From Nyssa sinensis (lineage: Eukaryota; Streptophyta; Magnoliopsida; Cornales; Nyssaceae): a DNA stretch of 64,000 nt. The DNA is taken from the NCBI GenBank assembly GCA_008638375.1, contig CM018031.1, positions 804,501 through 868,500 on the forward strand. Reading direction: 5' to 3'. The notes below the pieces were generated by a model. It ran no database searches. It saw only the letters and a list, made by a program, of their open reading frames with translations, and was not told the origin of the DNA. Shown piece after piece: positions 1 to 13,568 of the stretch. Numbering within the stretch: position 1 is the stretch's first letter; every line of letters begins with the position of its first letter. Position numbers and translations under genes: made by a program.

Positions 1-1257
1 TAATTATAGTTATAATTCCACTGTTTTCTAATCTGTGCTGTCTTGAATTTTTGTATCTTTTTCCATTTTAGCCTTATTACATGTGCTTTTAAATGGTGTT
101 CACTGATCTCCAAATGATCAGTTTACCCTCCGTGGAAGCCCCATATAGTGGCATGTTTATTTTGTTGGGTAGAGAACATTTTCTATACATTGGTGTCTGT
201 TTGATGATGTTTCAGATTACGGAGAACTAGCTTGTTAATTGAGTGGTTAATAAAAAATCTTCGAAAGTAATTAAAATATGAATTTTCATATTTGTTGTTT
301 ATTTAACAAATATTATATATATTTATAGTAAACCCAAAACTTCATTTATTAACATGTTTTTTAATTGTCTAACGTTTAATATTATAATGTTGTTTTATAG
401 AATCTCTTTTTTAATTTAAAATGTATATCTCGATCATATAATATGCTGTTGTTTTATTGAATTTATATTTTAATTTTAAATATATATATACTGATCACAT
501 AATATATCAAATATCTTTCTTCACTTAACTTATGATATTTTTATTTTGTGAGTACTATCATTTCTAATTTATCGTTCTGTTATGAAAATAATCTAAATAA
601 CAAAGATTTTTACTTTTAATTATTTTTTAATTTTTAATTTTCACTATATCTTATATTTGTTTTCAGAGTTTCAGTAAGATCGTATTTTCTTTTTTATTAA
701 TTTAAAAAATATTAGGAGCAAAGTTCTCTATTTTCAAATATGCAGTGTAAATTTGAGATTTAATACATACATGCACACACACTTAATTAAAATTTCTCTT
801 TTCCTGTGAAATTAAAAGCAGCTTAACACATCATGTAAATAAAATTAAATAAATATTTTTATATAAAAAAATATTATAATCAATCACAAATGCTATCACT
901 TGCAATTGCATTACACTAATTACTTACAATTGCATTACACTAATTAATATCGATTATGTACTTGAATAATATAGGAGTCAATCAAATCTCAATTTTTCGT
1001 TGCTAGCCACTGATCTTAGCATTTATCTCTCTACAAAACAAATTAGACGGATTTGAAAATTTTGTTTGTAAGTAGCTTGTCATTAAATAGTATAAATATG
1101 ATAAGACGCTGCTCTAAAAAAAACTCCAATCCAAGTCTTTTAGAGCTTTTCAAAACTAAATACTAATAAGGAATCCGAGAAGCACCTGTTACTGTTAGCA
1201 AGACCCAATATCGATTCGATCCAATTCGAAACCTGAAAACAAAAGTTTTTACCGGAG
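1..1257. other. AT-rich upstream region of MED10, no gene seen
   Basis: Very AT-rich DNA with no open frame that looks like a protein. The last 100-200 bases must contain the promoter and 5' leader of the MED10 gene that starts at 1258, but I cannot place a TATA box or transcription start with confidence. Confidence 0.5.
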
Positions 1258-4200
1258 ATGGATTCATCACGTAGCTTGGCGGCGGCGGCAGCCGGTGGTG
1301 GTGGGAGTGGCGGTAACGGTACGATTATCCCTCAAACGAACGATGCTTTAGCCACAGAAACAACAATGGACGATCCGAAACAAAATCTGAACCAAGTGAT
1401 CAATTCAATACAGAAGACCCTGGGACTCCTCCACCAACTCTATCTTACCGTTTCTTCCTTCAACGCTGCCTCTCAACTCCCCCTCCTTCAGCGCCTGTAA
1501 CTTTCTCTCTCCAAAACCCTAGCTTTTACCCAAATAATTGTTCTTTCTTTAATTCTTTCTCTTTCTTTCGTTTTGGAAGATTTCAATGTAATTGAATCAA
1601 TCTTTGCAGGAATTCTCTTGTCTTGGAGCTTGATAACATGATGAAATTGTCCGAGAAGTGCAACATTCAGGTCCCCATGGAGGTCCTTAAGTAAGATTTT
1701 TTCTTCTTTCCCTAGTTTGGTTACTTAATTCGGATTGTGCATTGGGTTTCTGATTTGGATTTATTATTGTCCGATTAGTTTGATTGATGATGGAAAGAAT
1801 CCAGATGAATTCACGAGGGATGTGATAAACAGCTGCATTGCCAGAAATCAGACCACCAAAGGCAAAACTGATGCCTTCAAGGTTAGCCTTTTACTTTCAA
1901 TTTGTTGAGACAGAATTTGAAAAGTTGACTTCTCCCTGATAAGAATATGTTTTCCTGTATATCTTATAATGCATTCATCTTGCCCTCAATTTTTTCCTCA
2001 TATTATTTTCTCAAGCATGCATTAACTTCTTAATTACGGATCCATTTGACTACACCCTTTAGAAGTAGCTATTTTTTTTTTTTCCATAAGGAAAACATTG
2101 GTTTTTTTCCTTAAAAAGCTACCATTCTTATTTTGGGAGCATGGTTGTCCTTATTGAAATTTTGTGATTGCATTATGTCCTAAATACATTCCTTTACTTG
2201 ACCGACTGGGCTCTAATGCTATTGATACCATGCTCTCACCTTTCTTGATGGATAATCAGATCAAGATACCACTCCAAGATTTCTCTTACGAATTCTTGCT
2301 TCTGTTCCTAGTTAGGGAAGTAAGGTATATTATTGGTACTAGATACCTTAAAACCCTTAGTGTTTGTTTGGGAATTTTGGAATTTGCTCTGGTCTAGTTC
2401 AGAACCAATTCCGTTTGACTAGAATTCTTTAATGTGAATGTTATCTTAAACCGGTTTTAGCCATTAAGTAGCTTGTTTAGAATTGAATTACTAACTATTT
2501 ATAATGTTTATGTTGTTCGGCTAACAAAATTGGTTATAGTTTATTGAACAACAAGAATATGTACTTATGAGGAGGAGATGGAGGAGGTTGAGAGGACATT
2601 TGATTATTTATTTACTTATGAAGGTCAGAATCACCATCATCCCTAATCTGACGTAGCTTTCCCTGTGCTTTTATGCCCATCATAAAAGGAAAAGAAAATA
2701 AAAAGAATGCGGTAATAAGAGAATGAAAGCATTAATTCACAAGTAATTCCAAAAAAATTCACTCCAACTGTCTTATGGTAAATTTTTGTACTCAAATTAG
2801 AATGAAAACTCAGTAATGCCTCAAGGAAGGCAAAAGTATTTTTTTTTTAAACCCTAAATTCTCAAGTTTCCATCAAAATTGTAATCTGTGGATGAGAAAT
2901 TTAATAGATAGTTTTTAAACTTCATCTATATCATTAATACAGGAGAAGAAAAGGAAGCAAGCCCAACCTTAGAATTAGACTTCGGAGAAGAAGAAGAACA
3001 TGTGGAATGCAAACTCAAGATCCATTCAAAGAGGATTGATTGAACAAGGAGAGAATTGGAGATTATGCTAAGCCAAAATAAATTATCAAAACGAAAAAAT
3101 AATTATTCTTTCTTTGAACGTCAAGGCCCTTTGGATTTTACTTCTATATCCATACCACATTGCTTCATAGATGATAGCATAGGAGAAGATTGGTTAGGCA
3201 TTACTTTTTCTACGATAGCTTTGAAGACTATTGTGGTCTAAACAGATGGATAAGGCAGTGTAGTTAAAAGTGAAAGGTGCCTTAATGCACTAAGTTCTGC
3301 ATTGCCCAAAAAGAAAGGTGACAAAAAAGCGCTAACCTTAGTGAAGTAATGTACTAACTTATAAATAATAAATAAGGGTAAATTACATTGGCCTTTTATG
3401 AGGTTTTTTACAATTACATTGACCTCCCATAAGGTTTCTAAAATTGTACTGACCTTCCCTTACCTTACCAAACAAACTACAAATACCTCCCCGGTCAATT
3501 TTTTTCTTCAAAATGACAAAACTGTCCCTTTCTTTTTTAATACATTTTTTTTCAATTTTGATAATTTTTTTTTATTCTTTTTTCATTTTCAAATAAATAT
3601 TGATTAAAACCTTAAATTTATTTTTATATGAAATTAAAATAAGTTATTTACCTTAAATTTTATTTTTATATAAGTTAATTTTTAAAAAAAAAATTAGAAA
3701 AAACTAGTCTAACTAGGCTTGGAATATGTTCTCGGATGATCATGTTTTCATTTTCTTCTTGATATATAAATTGATCGTTGGCTATGATGCCAGTTAAGAA
3801 CGAATATTTTACCAGTATGACTTGTGCAATTTATTCACATCTCAAGCTATCCACCTGTCCCTTATCATTTTTTTCTACCACTTTATAGATGTGGATATTG
3901 TTTATATACAATATCATGGATTTGGTAAATATAATTTTGGTCTTTTGCATTGCCACATAATCTCTTGCAATTGTCTTACACATTGATAATCCATATTTCG
4001 TAATATGAAAATATTATTATTATTATTATTTCACTTTGATGCATTCAAGTAAGTTTTGATCACATCTGATTTCTTGCCTATTTTCTTTATAGGGTTTACG
4101 TAGGCATCTTCTAGAGGAACTTGAACAGGCATTTCCTGATGAAGTGGAATCTTATAGGGAGATACGTGCGACTTCTGCAGCTGTAAGTTGTATTCAAGTT

Positions 4201-4936
4201 ACACACTTTTTTTACAAGTTATATTTGATATACACAATTATATAATCATTTAGGATGTATTTCTCAATAATGTCCCCAAAATCAATTTATTGTTAATTAT
4301 AATTTTCTGATATTACTAGGTGTCAACTTTTTAGATATTCACATCATGTTTTGTGGCAAGTCACTTCATTTGTGATCTACACCTCTTTATTTGTCCAACT
4401 TTTTTAGCGATGGTATTTCTAGTTGGCTGAATATGAAGAAATTGTGGTTGTTGGAAAATTCTTTTAACAGACGAATAGGTCACGGGGAATTCTAATGCAA
4501 AAAAAAAAACATTGTAAGGATGTGCTGCACAATGAGGGATCAAACACTTGTAATATTTTAGGATTTAAGTGGGATTACCCAATGAATCTTATGAGGCTGA
4601 AGAAAATCAGGATGTTTCTGGTATCTAATGGCAAATTGAATTCTAGAAATGTATATGTTTTACAATAACTAGAGTATAATTATCATCTAAGTAAGTTTTG
4701 ACTTTGTCGTTACACTCATAAAGATAAAGGTTGGCAGTACATGGACACGTGTCTTAGTGTCTGCTAGAGTAGCCCTGAAAATGCTTGTTTTAACGTAATC
4801 TTTATTACTGGTTTGTGCTTTTAGTTATAAGCTCTAAACTCTAAACTCTTCACATCTACTGCAGGAATCAAAACGGCTTGCTCAAGCGCAAAGTGTATTA
4901 CCAAATGGAGATGTGAAGGTCAAGCCTGAGCTTTAA
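1258..4936 (+). CDS. MED10: Mediator complex subunit 10 (MED10/NUT2), five exons
   Basis: Subunit of the middle module of Mediator, the nuclear complex that links transcription factors to RNA polymerase II. Exons read by eye: 1258-1496, 1610-1690, 1779-1881, 4093-4182, 4865-4936, giving 194 residues; all introns are GT..AG and the frame stays open across every junction. The first ~30 residues are a low-complexity Ala/Gly leader. The MED10 domain follows, with DPKQNLNQVINSIQKTLGLL in exon 1, the segment around NPDEFTRDVINSC in exon 3, EELEQAFPDEVESYREIR in exon 4 and a tail ending PNGDVKVKPEL. Length and conserved blocks match plant MED10 (about 180-200 residues). The ATG at 1258 is the first in this frame. 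Intron 3 is long (2.2 kb) and contains one arm of a foldback MITE. Confidence 0.93.
3376..3705. repeat. Foldback MITE family, copy 1 (one arm, truncated)
   Basis: Starts GGGTAAATTACATTGG and continues through the blocks 'acaaactacaaatacctcc' and 'aaaatgacaaaactgtccc' into an AT-rich centre. The same blocks recur near 13085-13568, 44055-44535 and 47183-47705, where they are followed by their reverse complement. Here the second arm is missing, so the copy is truncated. It lies inside intron 3 of MED10. Confidence 0.6.
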
Positions 4937-5221
4937 GAGCGCATGTCAATGATGAATAAGGTTAATTTACTCTTTGTTTCTTACCATGTCTGTACGGTTA
5001 AGGTTTGTGGATGTTATATATTCATTTATAAAATATTACAATAATTTTGATCCTATTTTGCAGTTACTTAAATTTCTTCCGGTCATGCTGATTATAATTT
5101 AAAGACGTGACAACTTGTAACTATTCATGATATTAATGATGGAAATACTTAGGATTGCACATTGGTTATGTGTGAACACTCAATGAATAGTTGAGAGGTC
5201 CTATGTGTATCTAGATATATA

Positions 5222-6511
5222 TGAATAGACCTAGAGAAAGGGGGGGGGGGGGTGAATAGGTCTATATCCCAAATTCAGAATTATCTTGATCAATTTTAAT
5301 TTGCCTTGGTGTGATCGAGATTTTCTCTTTGATTATGTGTGAGTTAACAATTATCGTGTGTGCAATCACAGTTAGTGATATATCAATAGTGAAAGCAGTA
5401 AAGAGATGGCACAACGATATTTACAAGGAAACTTCGTAAACAAAATTTACTCTACGGAGAAAATCTTGGGACACTCACTCAGATGTGCACACAATCCCTA
5501 TGAAGAACTTAGATGAATACAAACTTTATTTGACACATTGGCTCTATACCTCAAGCCTTGTTCAACGGTTTGATTCTTCTCAAACTCGAATCCTTAAGCT
5601 TTCTTTGTAGTCTCCACTACTTCGAATCCTCGAACGGTTCACCCAATCACAGTTGCGAATCCCACAGAGCCTCGAACTCTTCTAATTGTACGAACTTGAA
5701 TTCTTAAAGTCTCGTGCTCATCTAGATGATGTTGCTATTGTAGTTGCCGGGTTCTTGATCATTGGATTTGATTTATAGGTGCAATATGATCAAGGAGAAA
5801 ACTCTTTGGAAAAGTATTTTGATATGTTTTTGCAACAGCCAAAAAGTCTCTCTCATTTTTGGGAATCAAATCCTTATATAGTCTAGGGTTTAGTTGCTGC
5901 AAAGTGCTGTTTGAATTTGATTAGGAAACTGTTTCTGCGTTTGCTGGTTTGAATGAGATACCTTGTTTGAATGAGCATTCGAATGAGCTCAAATGAACCC
6001 CCTACTCGAATTATGGCTTGAACGACAACTTAAACGAGTTCAAATGAGTACTTTTTGGAATTATGGTTCAAACAAAAACTCAAATGAGCTCGAATGAGAA
6101 CTCATTTCCAGAGTCGTTGGAACGAAGCCGAGGCTCGTTTTATTGAGAACGACTCTGTTCAAATGTCAAGACCTATTTGAATTATATTTGACTGTAAATT
6201 ATTTTCAAATTATATTTGACATCAGCCAATTATATATCAAAATACGCCTATGCACACCTTAACACTTGTTAAACCATTTTAAAAACAATTTTATTGCATC
6301 TGTGTGCACGAAAACCCTAGTAAGTGTTAAACCTCGTTAAACCTCATGCTTACTATTGTGAACCCAACATTGTAAAATCTGAAGATGCAACGTTGATCCT
6401 TGAATCACACAAGGTGTGAAACACTGACTCACTTGGACTTGGATACATTACAACGCATATAGTTCTGTCAACACGGATTAGCCAACACAATATAGACTCA
6501 TAGTCCTAACA
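5222..6511 (-). mobile_element. Probable solo LTR of a Copia-type retrotransposon
   Basis: On the minus strand the block would begin TGTTAGGACTATGAG (6511) and end with a C-rich tract followed by TAGGTCTATTCA (5222), giving TG..CA ends. The C-rich tract beside 'CTATTCACC' is shared with the LTR end of the second Copia remnant at 19834. No primer-binding site or coding sequence follows at either end, which suggests a solo LTR of about 1.3 kb. The 5-bp flanks (atata / atagt) match only partly, so the borders are tentative. Confidence 0.4.
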
Positions 6512-7499
6512 ATAGTCAATTTAGTTGAAGATGCTATTTAATAATCATTTTTTTACATAAAGTCCAGAAAAAAAAAATCATGACATCATCTTCCCTTTGA
6601 GATGTCATAAAACTACTGGAGTTCATAATAGTCAAGGGAGACTAATTAAGTTCAGTTTAATATATTGAGCTACAACATATCATTCCATTGATGAATTAAT
6701 AGAAAATGATCAAATTACAAATTTTCTAAAGATATTATTCTGATTTCATAACAAAAACCACAAATGGCAGAGGAATTTAAGTTACTTCTTGCCTCCATTT
6801 TCCGGAGGTATGATTTGATATCTTTCACTTATAGACAAGTGGGAGATGATGTATTGTGTGGTTAAAATTATTGTATCTGAGAAAAGCCACTGTTAGAAAA
6901 TAAACTATAGCAATCCTAGTTGAAATACTTCTATGTTCAACAATGACCTTCCTTCATCCAAAGGCTGGTGGGTCAAAAATGAGGTTACCCTTTTTGTCCT
7001 CTGTTTCAGTATTAGAAAAAGAGCACCAGAGCGCTGTTTGATCCCATAATTTGGAGAGACAAACTGCCACACATCTTGTCCCGGTCTTTCCATCTCTTCA
7101 ACTCCTATTATACGTTCTACTTGCAGTTTTCCAGCATCCGTCTCTTCATCTCTTTTAGTGGAGGCTTAATCTTTAACAGATAATTGAAGAGACATTTACA
7201 GAGAAGGGAAGATACTCTTTCTTTCACTATCTTCATGCTGAATGCCTTCTTGTACTCTTTAGTCGTACCAACAGAGTGAGACTACTTTAACATTCACTTT
7301 TTGGGCCATGGTGCAATTGATCAAGACTAGAGGTCCCGCCACAATTAGACAACTGGACTCAAAACTGAACCAGTTTAGGGATGATGCTAAATCTGCTTTG
7401 CTTTTGATCCAGCTCTTTTGTCCAAGAAATCATAAAGCAACCTGGCAAGGCTGTTGTCCAATTCTTTAGCCAGCTGCCGTTTTATCCACCGCTTGGTTC
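6512..7499. other. Non-coding, probably degraded transposon DNA
   Basis: Short, weak open frames only and no recognisable domain. It lies between the probable solo LTR and the recognisable integrase of the next Copia element, so it may be the eroded 3' part of that element, but I see no reverse-transcriptase motif. Confidence 0.35.
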
Positions 7500-10400
7500 T
7501 AGACTCTGAGTCAAACATGGATTCCAGTAACTATGTTTATCGCTGAATCTTCTCTCTTCTTGTTCTTGGTCTTCTTTATACTTGCCATAGTGCGCAGCTC
7601 AAATCTATGCCTGATGGTTGCTTCTTTGGACAAATAGAATAGCATAAACGGTGCCATTCTGCACGTCTGTACAAAAACATTGAGGAAGAGTGCCCCATTG
7701 GTTAAGAAAATGAAGAAAACCCGTGTCCCAATATTCCATGACATTATCAGCGTGAAATATTTTAATACAACAAGACATTGGCAAAATCAAAATAAATTTG
7801 CGACGACTCAAAGCGATTATGCATGATATATGACCTGGTAAAACGCGAATAATCATCAATCAAAATGACAAAATATGTGGACCCTCCTATTGTAGTCGTG
7901 GGAGAAGGTCTCCAAATATCAGAATGCACAAGATCAACCGAAGTAAAAAAATTAGAATCATTATTATTAAAAGGTAAGGTTGGTTGTTTTGCAAGTTGAC
8001 AAAGATAAACAATCATGTTCAACTTTAACTAACCCTAATCGACTAGTAAACACTAAAAACTAAAGACAACCAAAGATGATGAGCTTGATCAGGTGTCCAA
8101 CCTTATTGCCCACCCCAAGAGTTTGTCTTGCCTATGGATCTTGCACCTGACAACCACAATCAAAAAAAAATGATGGAAGTCGAAGTTCACATAATTGACC
8201 ACAAGAATGAGATTTAGAGTGAGTTTAGGAATGAGATGAGTATTAGAAAGAGAGACATGAGGAGTAGAGACTTGTCCCATGTGATTAACAGACATACATG
8301 AGTCCTCGGCAGTATGAATGGCTGATATATAGAGTAAAGGCTTTTGTGGAGAAAGTATTAGAATTAGTAGTCATACGATTGCAACAGACATAATCAAAGT
8401 ACCAAAAAGTTCCTATTACAAATATGGTAGTAGATGTGGAAGTAACAGAATGAGCAATAACTTATTTGAGGATGGTCTCAAGATCAATGACAGAAATGGT
8501 GAAAGTAAGAACATCAGAAGTCTGAGATCCCTTAGCAGCAACAAGAAGTTGAGATGTAAACTTAGGACCGGATTTGGATTGAGTTCCCCTGGACGAGTTG
8601 GAATTTTATTATTGGTTGGGATTACGGAAACAATCACTCTAGTAGTGGCCAGTTCCAAGTTTCTGACAGAATTTGCACTCTGATGGGAGAATTCAAGAGA
8701 GCATGACCGACTGTATGATAACATGGACATAATTTGTGAGTAGATTGAGTACCCCAGTGAGTAAACTGAGTGCCCTTGCAAGTAGACTAAGTACCCCATG
8801 GGTAGCAAGAGCCGAGTTGATAGACTGAATCTTTCGAGTATCAAGGTGGGTATCCTCAGACAGAAGCTCAGAAATAGCATGCTCTAGGGTCAGTAGAGGG
8901 CTTCAATGGAGAAGAGATGCTTAAACAGGATCAAAGTTATCATTGAGAGCCATCAGAAACCAAGCACTGCTAATCTCAACGAGGAGCAAACTTCACATCA
9001 TCAGTACAGCCCCATTGTATTTTTGAAGAAGTTAACTAATCCCAAACATTGTATATATGTGACCAAACTATTGATAGACTGACTAGAGTCTTGGTGCATG
9101 CGATGAAGAGTACTCAAAAATTGTTACCGATGAGTAAGATCTACAGTGGCATAATGGTTTTGCCAAAAACCCCCAATGGATTTGGCAGTCTTAAAAAAAA
9201 AAAATTTGTAGACTGATAGTTGAGATAGAGGTATCACGGAAACAAGCAAAAATATGGTTCTTTTTGCTATCCAATCTTCAAGACATTCATCGAACTTATC
9301 ATTTGTTTTTTTTTTTTTTTTTATGTTTCTTTGGTTCAGTAATATCACTGGTAAAATAGAGCCGAAGCTTATGCCCCTTGAAAAAACTAGACACAGCTTG
9401 AGCTCAAAGGAGTAATTTGGGCCTTCTAGGATTGTAGGAATTGGCCAAGAAGCATCTAATTAGTCTATGGTATAGAAGCAAAATATGCACTGGGGACAAA
9501 ACTGTACTGTAGAGTAGAAATTGGGTAAACAAAGGTCAAAACTGGATTTAGCATGTCCAAACTAGATAGGTATTAGTATGAACCGTTTTAAAATTGGTTA
9601 GAAAATGGGTGAACTGGACTGTGAAAGATTGCGGGAAATGGGACTAGTTCAGTGTTAACCATTTCTAGTTTAGACAGGTGAGTTGGTGTTGACGGGGAGA
9701 CCAAGGGTGGAAGTATTAATTGGATGACCCAGCTATAGCTCACCCCAAATTCTGAAAAATAAAATAAAATTCATACATGTAAAATTTTTAAAACAAGATT
9801 TTAATTTCAAAACACGGGATACGTGTTTGGCAAGTCATTCATTTTAATTTTTTAAAATTTTTTAAAATTTAGATTATAATATCTAAATGTATTTTTACAG
9901 TTTTTAAAAAATTAATTACAAAATTTGCAAAAAATATTTTTCAAAAAATTATATCTGAATCACTATCCAAGCGCACTAGCCTTTTCGAGTTAATCCATCC
10001 CAAAATTTTAGCTCAATCTAATCTTTACTCATTGAATCTCATCATTTTTCTCATTTTTTACAACAAAATTTTCTCACTGAAATTTTTTAGACCTCTCTAA
10101 ATTTTTTCCCTGGTTCTGCCCTTGGTGGAGACTGACACGCATTGACATGGCGAACTGGATGATGTGGCAATGTTAAGGTGTGGTGCTAACGTGTTGGATG
10201 ACATGGTGAGTGATGTGGCTTTAGGGATGATGTGGCACAAAAGTAGCTGTGGCTGGTGCGTGGGATGTTGACAAAATTCTTCGGGTAGCATGTGAGGGCG
10301 TGTGAGAAGTCTCTTTTGGTTTCGGACACTAGCATTTAAAAGCTGAGGGTGTAATGAATTGTTTTATGGTGTGAAAAAGTTTCGGGGATGGCTAAGAATC

Positions 10401-10536
10401 AGTATAGAGATGACAAAGAACTATAATGAAATCTGTGACGGATGATGAACCACGATGGTGATGGCATAGATGATAAACCACCGTTTAAAATGGCGACAGT
10501 CAGTACACAGACCACTGACTGATGGCTCTGATACGA
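7500..10536 (-). mobile_element. Decayed Ty1/Copia retrotransposon, internal region (gag to integrase)
   Basis: Minus-strand Copia element lying 3' of the LTR at 10537-10722. The gag region would occupy about 8880-10420 but is too decayed to read well. From 8295 down, the pre-integrase segment (VSTPHVSLSNTHLIPKL, then KIHRQDKLLGW) is followed from about 8022 by the integrase core with DLVHSDIWRPSP and FVILIDDYSRFT, and then by FHADNVMEYWDTGFLHF in another frame. Frameshifts and stops break the reading frame. Reverse transcriptase, RNase H and the 3' LTR are not seen, so the element is truncated on its left side. Confidence 0.75.
7605..8295 (-). pseudogene. Copia pol fragment: pre-integrase and integrase core, frameshifted
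   Basis: Three overlapping frames on the minus strand carry consecutive parts of one Copia polyprotein: LSNTHLIPKLTLNLI (pre-integrase), VDLVHSDIWRPSP with IDDYSRFTRSYI (first Asp region of the integrase core), and HADNVMEYWDTGFLHFLN (second Asp region, where intact elements usually read DNGxEY). The changes between frames show that the gene cannot make a functional enzyme. Confidence 0.75.
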
Positions 10537-10722
10537 TGATAACACAAGAGAAAAGAGGAAATGAGAGAGAGAGAGAATAGTCTCTGTATCTTAACATAAT
10601 CCTTAGAATGTACAAGAGAAACCTATTTATATGCATGAATGTAACACCAGCACGATATGGAAAGAGAGTAGGTGAGATATTTAATAGACTCTATCTATGT
10701 AAGTAGCCACTTAACTCTAGCA
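10537..10722 (-). mobile_element. 5' LTR (186 bp) and adjoining primer-binding site of the Copia element
   Basis: On the minus strand the block starts TGCTAGAGTTAAGTGG (10722) and ends TTGTGTTATCA (10537), the TG..CA ends expected of an LTR. It contains a TATA-like TATAAATAGG near 10623-10632. Immediately downstream lies TCGTATCAGAGCC, which matches the initiator tRNA-Met primer-binding site TGGTATCAGAGC at 11 of 12 bases. This fixes both the inner LTR border and the direction of the element. Confidence 0.75.
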
Positions 10723-13084
10723 ACTTAGCAAATTATTTATTTTATTATTTTAATCACATTGAGGCGGCACATTTTAGATGGGTCCAAAATTTAATAATGT
10801 CAAAAGGAAAATTGGGGATACCATGGGACTACAGCTTATCCAGTTTCATTTTTGCAATAAAAAAATGCTGAATTAGAAGTTCATAATTCATAATCATACA
10901 TAGTATTTTCTGACACATGACATATTTTATATTAGAGCGTGACTATAACATCGTTTATAATATATGTCAAAATATAATACGAACAAGTATAATATTCTCT
11001 CATATTATTATTAAGACTTTTTTTTACTTTATTTACCTTAAGCTGAAAACTACCAATAAAATAAAATCTTAACCCTTTCAAGCCAAGTAAGGAGAGAGTA
11101 TTTATTGTGTAATAGTTACAATAACAACTTTACCAAGTCCAACAAGCCTCTCGATTTGAGACCTTTTAGAAAATTCAACAACTTTTAAAGGAAAAACAAA
11201 TAAATACATTGACAGGAGCCTCCAAGATAAAGCCTAACCTCTCTACTTCACCTTATCTTGAAGTGTCAGCCTCATTCCGTCAATGCAAAAGAAGTCCTCT
11301 CACAATGGCATGATATTTCCAAATAACCTTAACATTATGGGACTAAAGTGCTATTTGAATAGTGCGATTGTTCATTTTTCATGTAGTTAGTTGACACAAA
11401 TAATAATTAAGTTGGTCCTCTCCCACCGATGTAATAAAAAAAAGAATAAATAAATAACCATCGGATAAAGAATGACATTTCAATGTGATGGCAAGAGCCA
11501 ATGTAATTCAAGTGGTCCTGAAATTGTGTAATATAATGCCCTTTTATATATTTATATATAAAGCCTATACCTATTTAAAGTTCGTCAATGATATAGTAAT
11601 AATTTTAATTTCAAAAACTTAGTTCTAACTCTAAATTATTGTAGCACGATACTTAAATTTACTAGTATGACACCTTAAAAGCGAGGTGGGGATGGGGAGA
11701 GGAGTTCGATTTTCATTATTTATCACCAAAAATAATAGATACTGATAATACTCTAATGAATCAATCTTATGTAAACATTTTAATTTTCTTTGTTTTCATT
11801 TTCATATTGTAATTTTTTTTTATTATGTGTTTTCGGATCATTTTCATTTTATAAAAGCTCAAAATTTTGAAAACACAGAAAATTATTTTTAATGATTTCT
11901 TAAAAAGCATGCTGTTTTGTTTTTCTTACAATTAATTTTCAATACTTTTTATATTAATTTTATTTTTGCTTTCCAATTGATATAAATATTATTATTGAGA
12001 ATTATTTTTACTGAAAATTATTTTTTAAAATATTTTAGGCTCTAAAAATCATTCGACAATCCTACTTGATAAATGGAGAGTTTAAGAGTATTGTGCATTT
12101 GGAGAAAACAACAAAGAAATGCTCTTTAACAAAGTGCATTTTGATTTTGAAAAGTAAAACTAAAACAAAAAAATAGTTTTAAAAGTTTAACCATTTTTTG
12201 CTTCTTGTTTTTTTTGTTTTTGTTTTTTGTCAAAATGATTTTTACAAACATAAAATAATAAATAGAGAATTTAACTGAGGGAGCATGGAATGATTTATGA
12301 TATCTTTTATTACATTATTAGCAATACATCAAATCCCGTCGTCCAAACCAAAATGCATATAAAAATTAAGCCTTCCCTATGCAAGGACCAACATATGATA
12401 GGAATTTAGGGGCATTCCACATAGCATCATAGAATTCACGAGGTCCTCGGTTTTAAAACAGTTTAGAGAAGTAAATGTTGTATTTGAATAGTGATTCACA
12501 TATAATTTTTTTTAAAATTTTTTTAAAAATTTTGTAATTAATTTTTTAAAAATTGTAAAAATATATTTGAATATGATAATTTAAATTATAAAAAATTAAA
12601 ATTAATAATTTATCAAATACGTATTTTATGTTTTAAAATTAAAAATTTATTTTTAAAAACATAAACAAACGAAATCATAGAGTATTTTTAACATTCAAAT
12701 AAAACTTCTATCTAACCGTTATTTAATGAATCAAGCACATAAAATCATGTTATGACAATTACAATAAAATACTTATAAAATCATTGTTTTAATAAATTCA
12801 CACACAAAATACAATTATGAGGGACACACTCCCCCATCAACTAAAAGCATATAAAGCAGTAACGCAAATGTTGGTTTGTGACTGACAAAAGCTGTCCCCC
12901 TTAACCATTGTACGCTACAACTATCCAATTTGATCGGCCAGACTCACAAGATTTGATGAAAAAACAACATTAGTACAGCTTCCAACCTGGACGACTTAGA
13001 TACTACTGTTACTTTACAGTATCCTGTCCGGGTATTAAATATAAAACCTTAATTATTTAATTATTAAATTGCATTCACCTTTCC
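10723..13084. other. Non-coding AT-rich intergenic DNA
   Basis: No open frame with recognisable protein content. A short motif 'aagtggtcctgaaattgt' near 11508 recurs near 14150, so part of this stretch is probably an old dispersed repeat. Confidence 0.5.
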
Positions 13085-13568
13085 AAATATTTCTGATAAT
13101 TAAATTTTTTTTTTTAAATTTAAAAATGATACTTACTTTTTTTATTTTTATTAACAAATTACAAATATTTTTTCCTCCATTCTATTTTTTTTAAATGACA
13201 AAAATACTATTTTCAGTTTTTTATTTAAGTTTGACCAATGTTTTTAATGTTTTTTTTCATTTTCAAATAAATATTAATTAAAGCCTTCTTTGATAAAGAA
13301 AAATATAAATTATTTATCTTAATTTCTTTTTATATAAAATGATTTTTTTTTTATAAAAAAAAAGTTAGACAAAATGTCAAAATTTAAAGAAAAATGTAAA
13401 AAAACAAATAAAAGGGACACTTTTATTATTTTAAAGAAAAAAAATTAGGCTGGAAGAGAGATATTTGCAGGCATTAAAAATAAGAAATGTTAGTGTCATT
13501 TCAAAAAATTTTAAAAATATTTTTATAGTCGTCAGAAATATAAAGAAAAGTCAATATAATTTATCTTT
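13085..13568. repeat. Foldback MITE family, copy 2 (two arms)
   Basis: The left arm carries 'taacaaattacaaatatt', 'cctccattc' and 'aaatgacaaaaatact'; the right arm carries 'aaaagggacacttttatt', 'ggctggaagagagatatttgcag' and 'gtgtcatttc', which are imperfect reverse complements. The whole is a palindrome of about 0.5 kb with an AT-rich centre near 13350. No coding capacity. Outer borders are approximate. Confidence 0.65.

Noticed and set aside
2164..2397. 77-codon frame in intron 3 of MED10
   Set aside because: Lies wholly in an intron with no recognisable domain; the exons on both sides join in frame without it.
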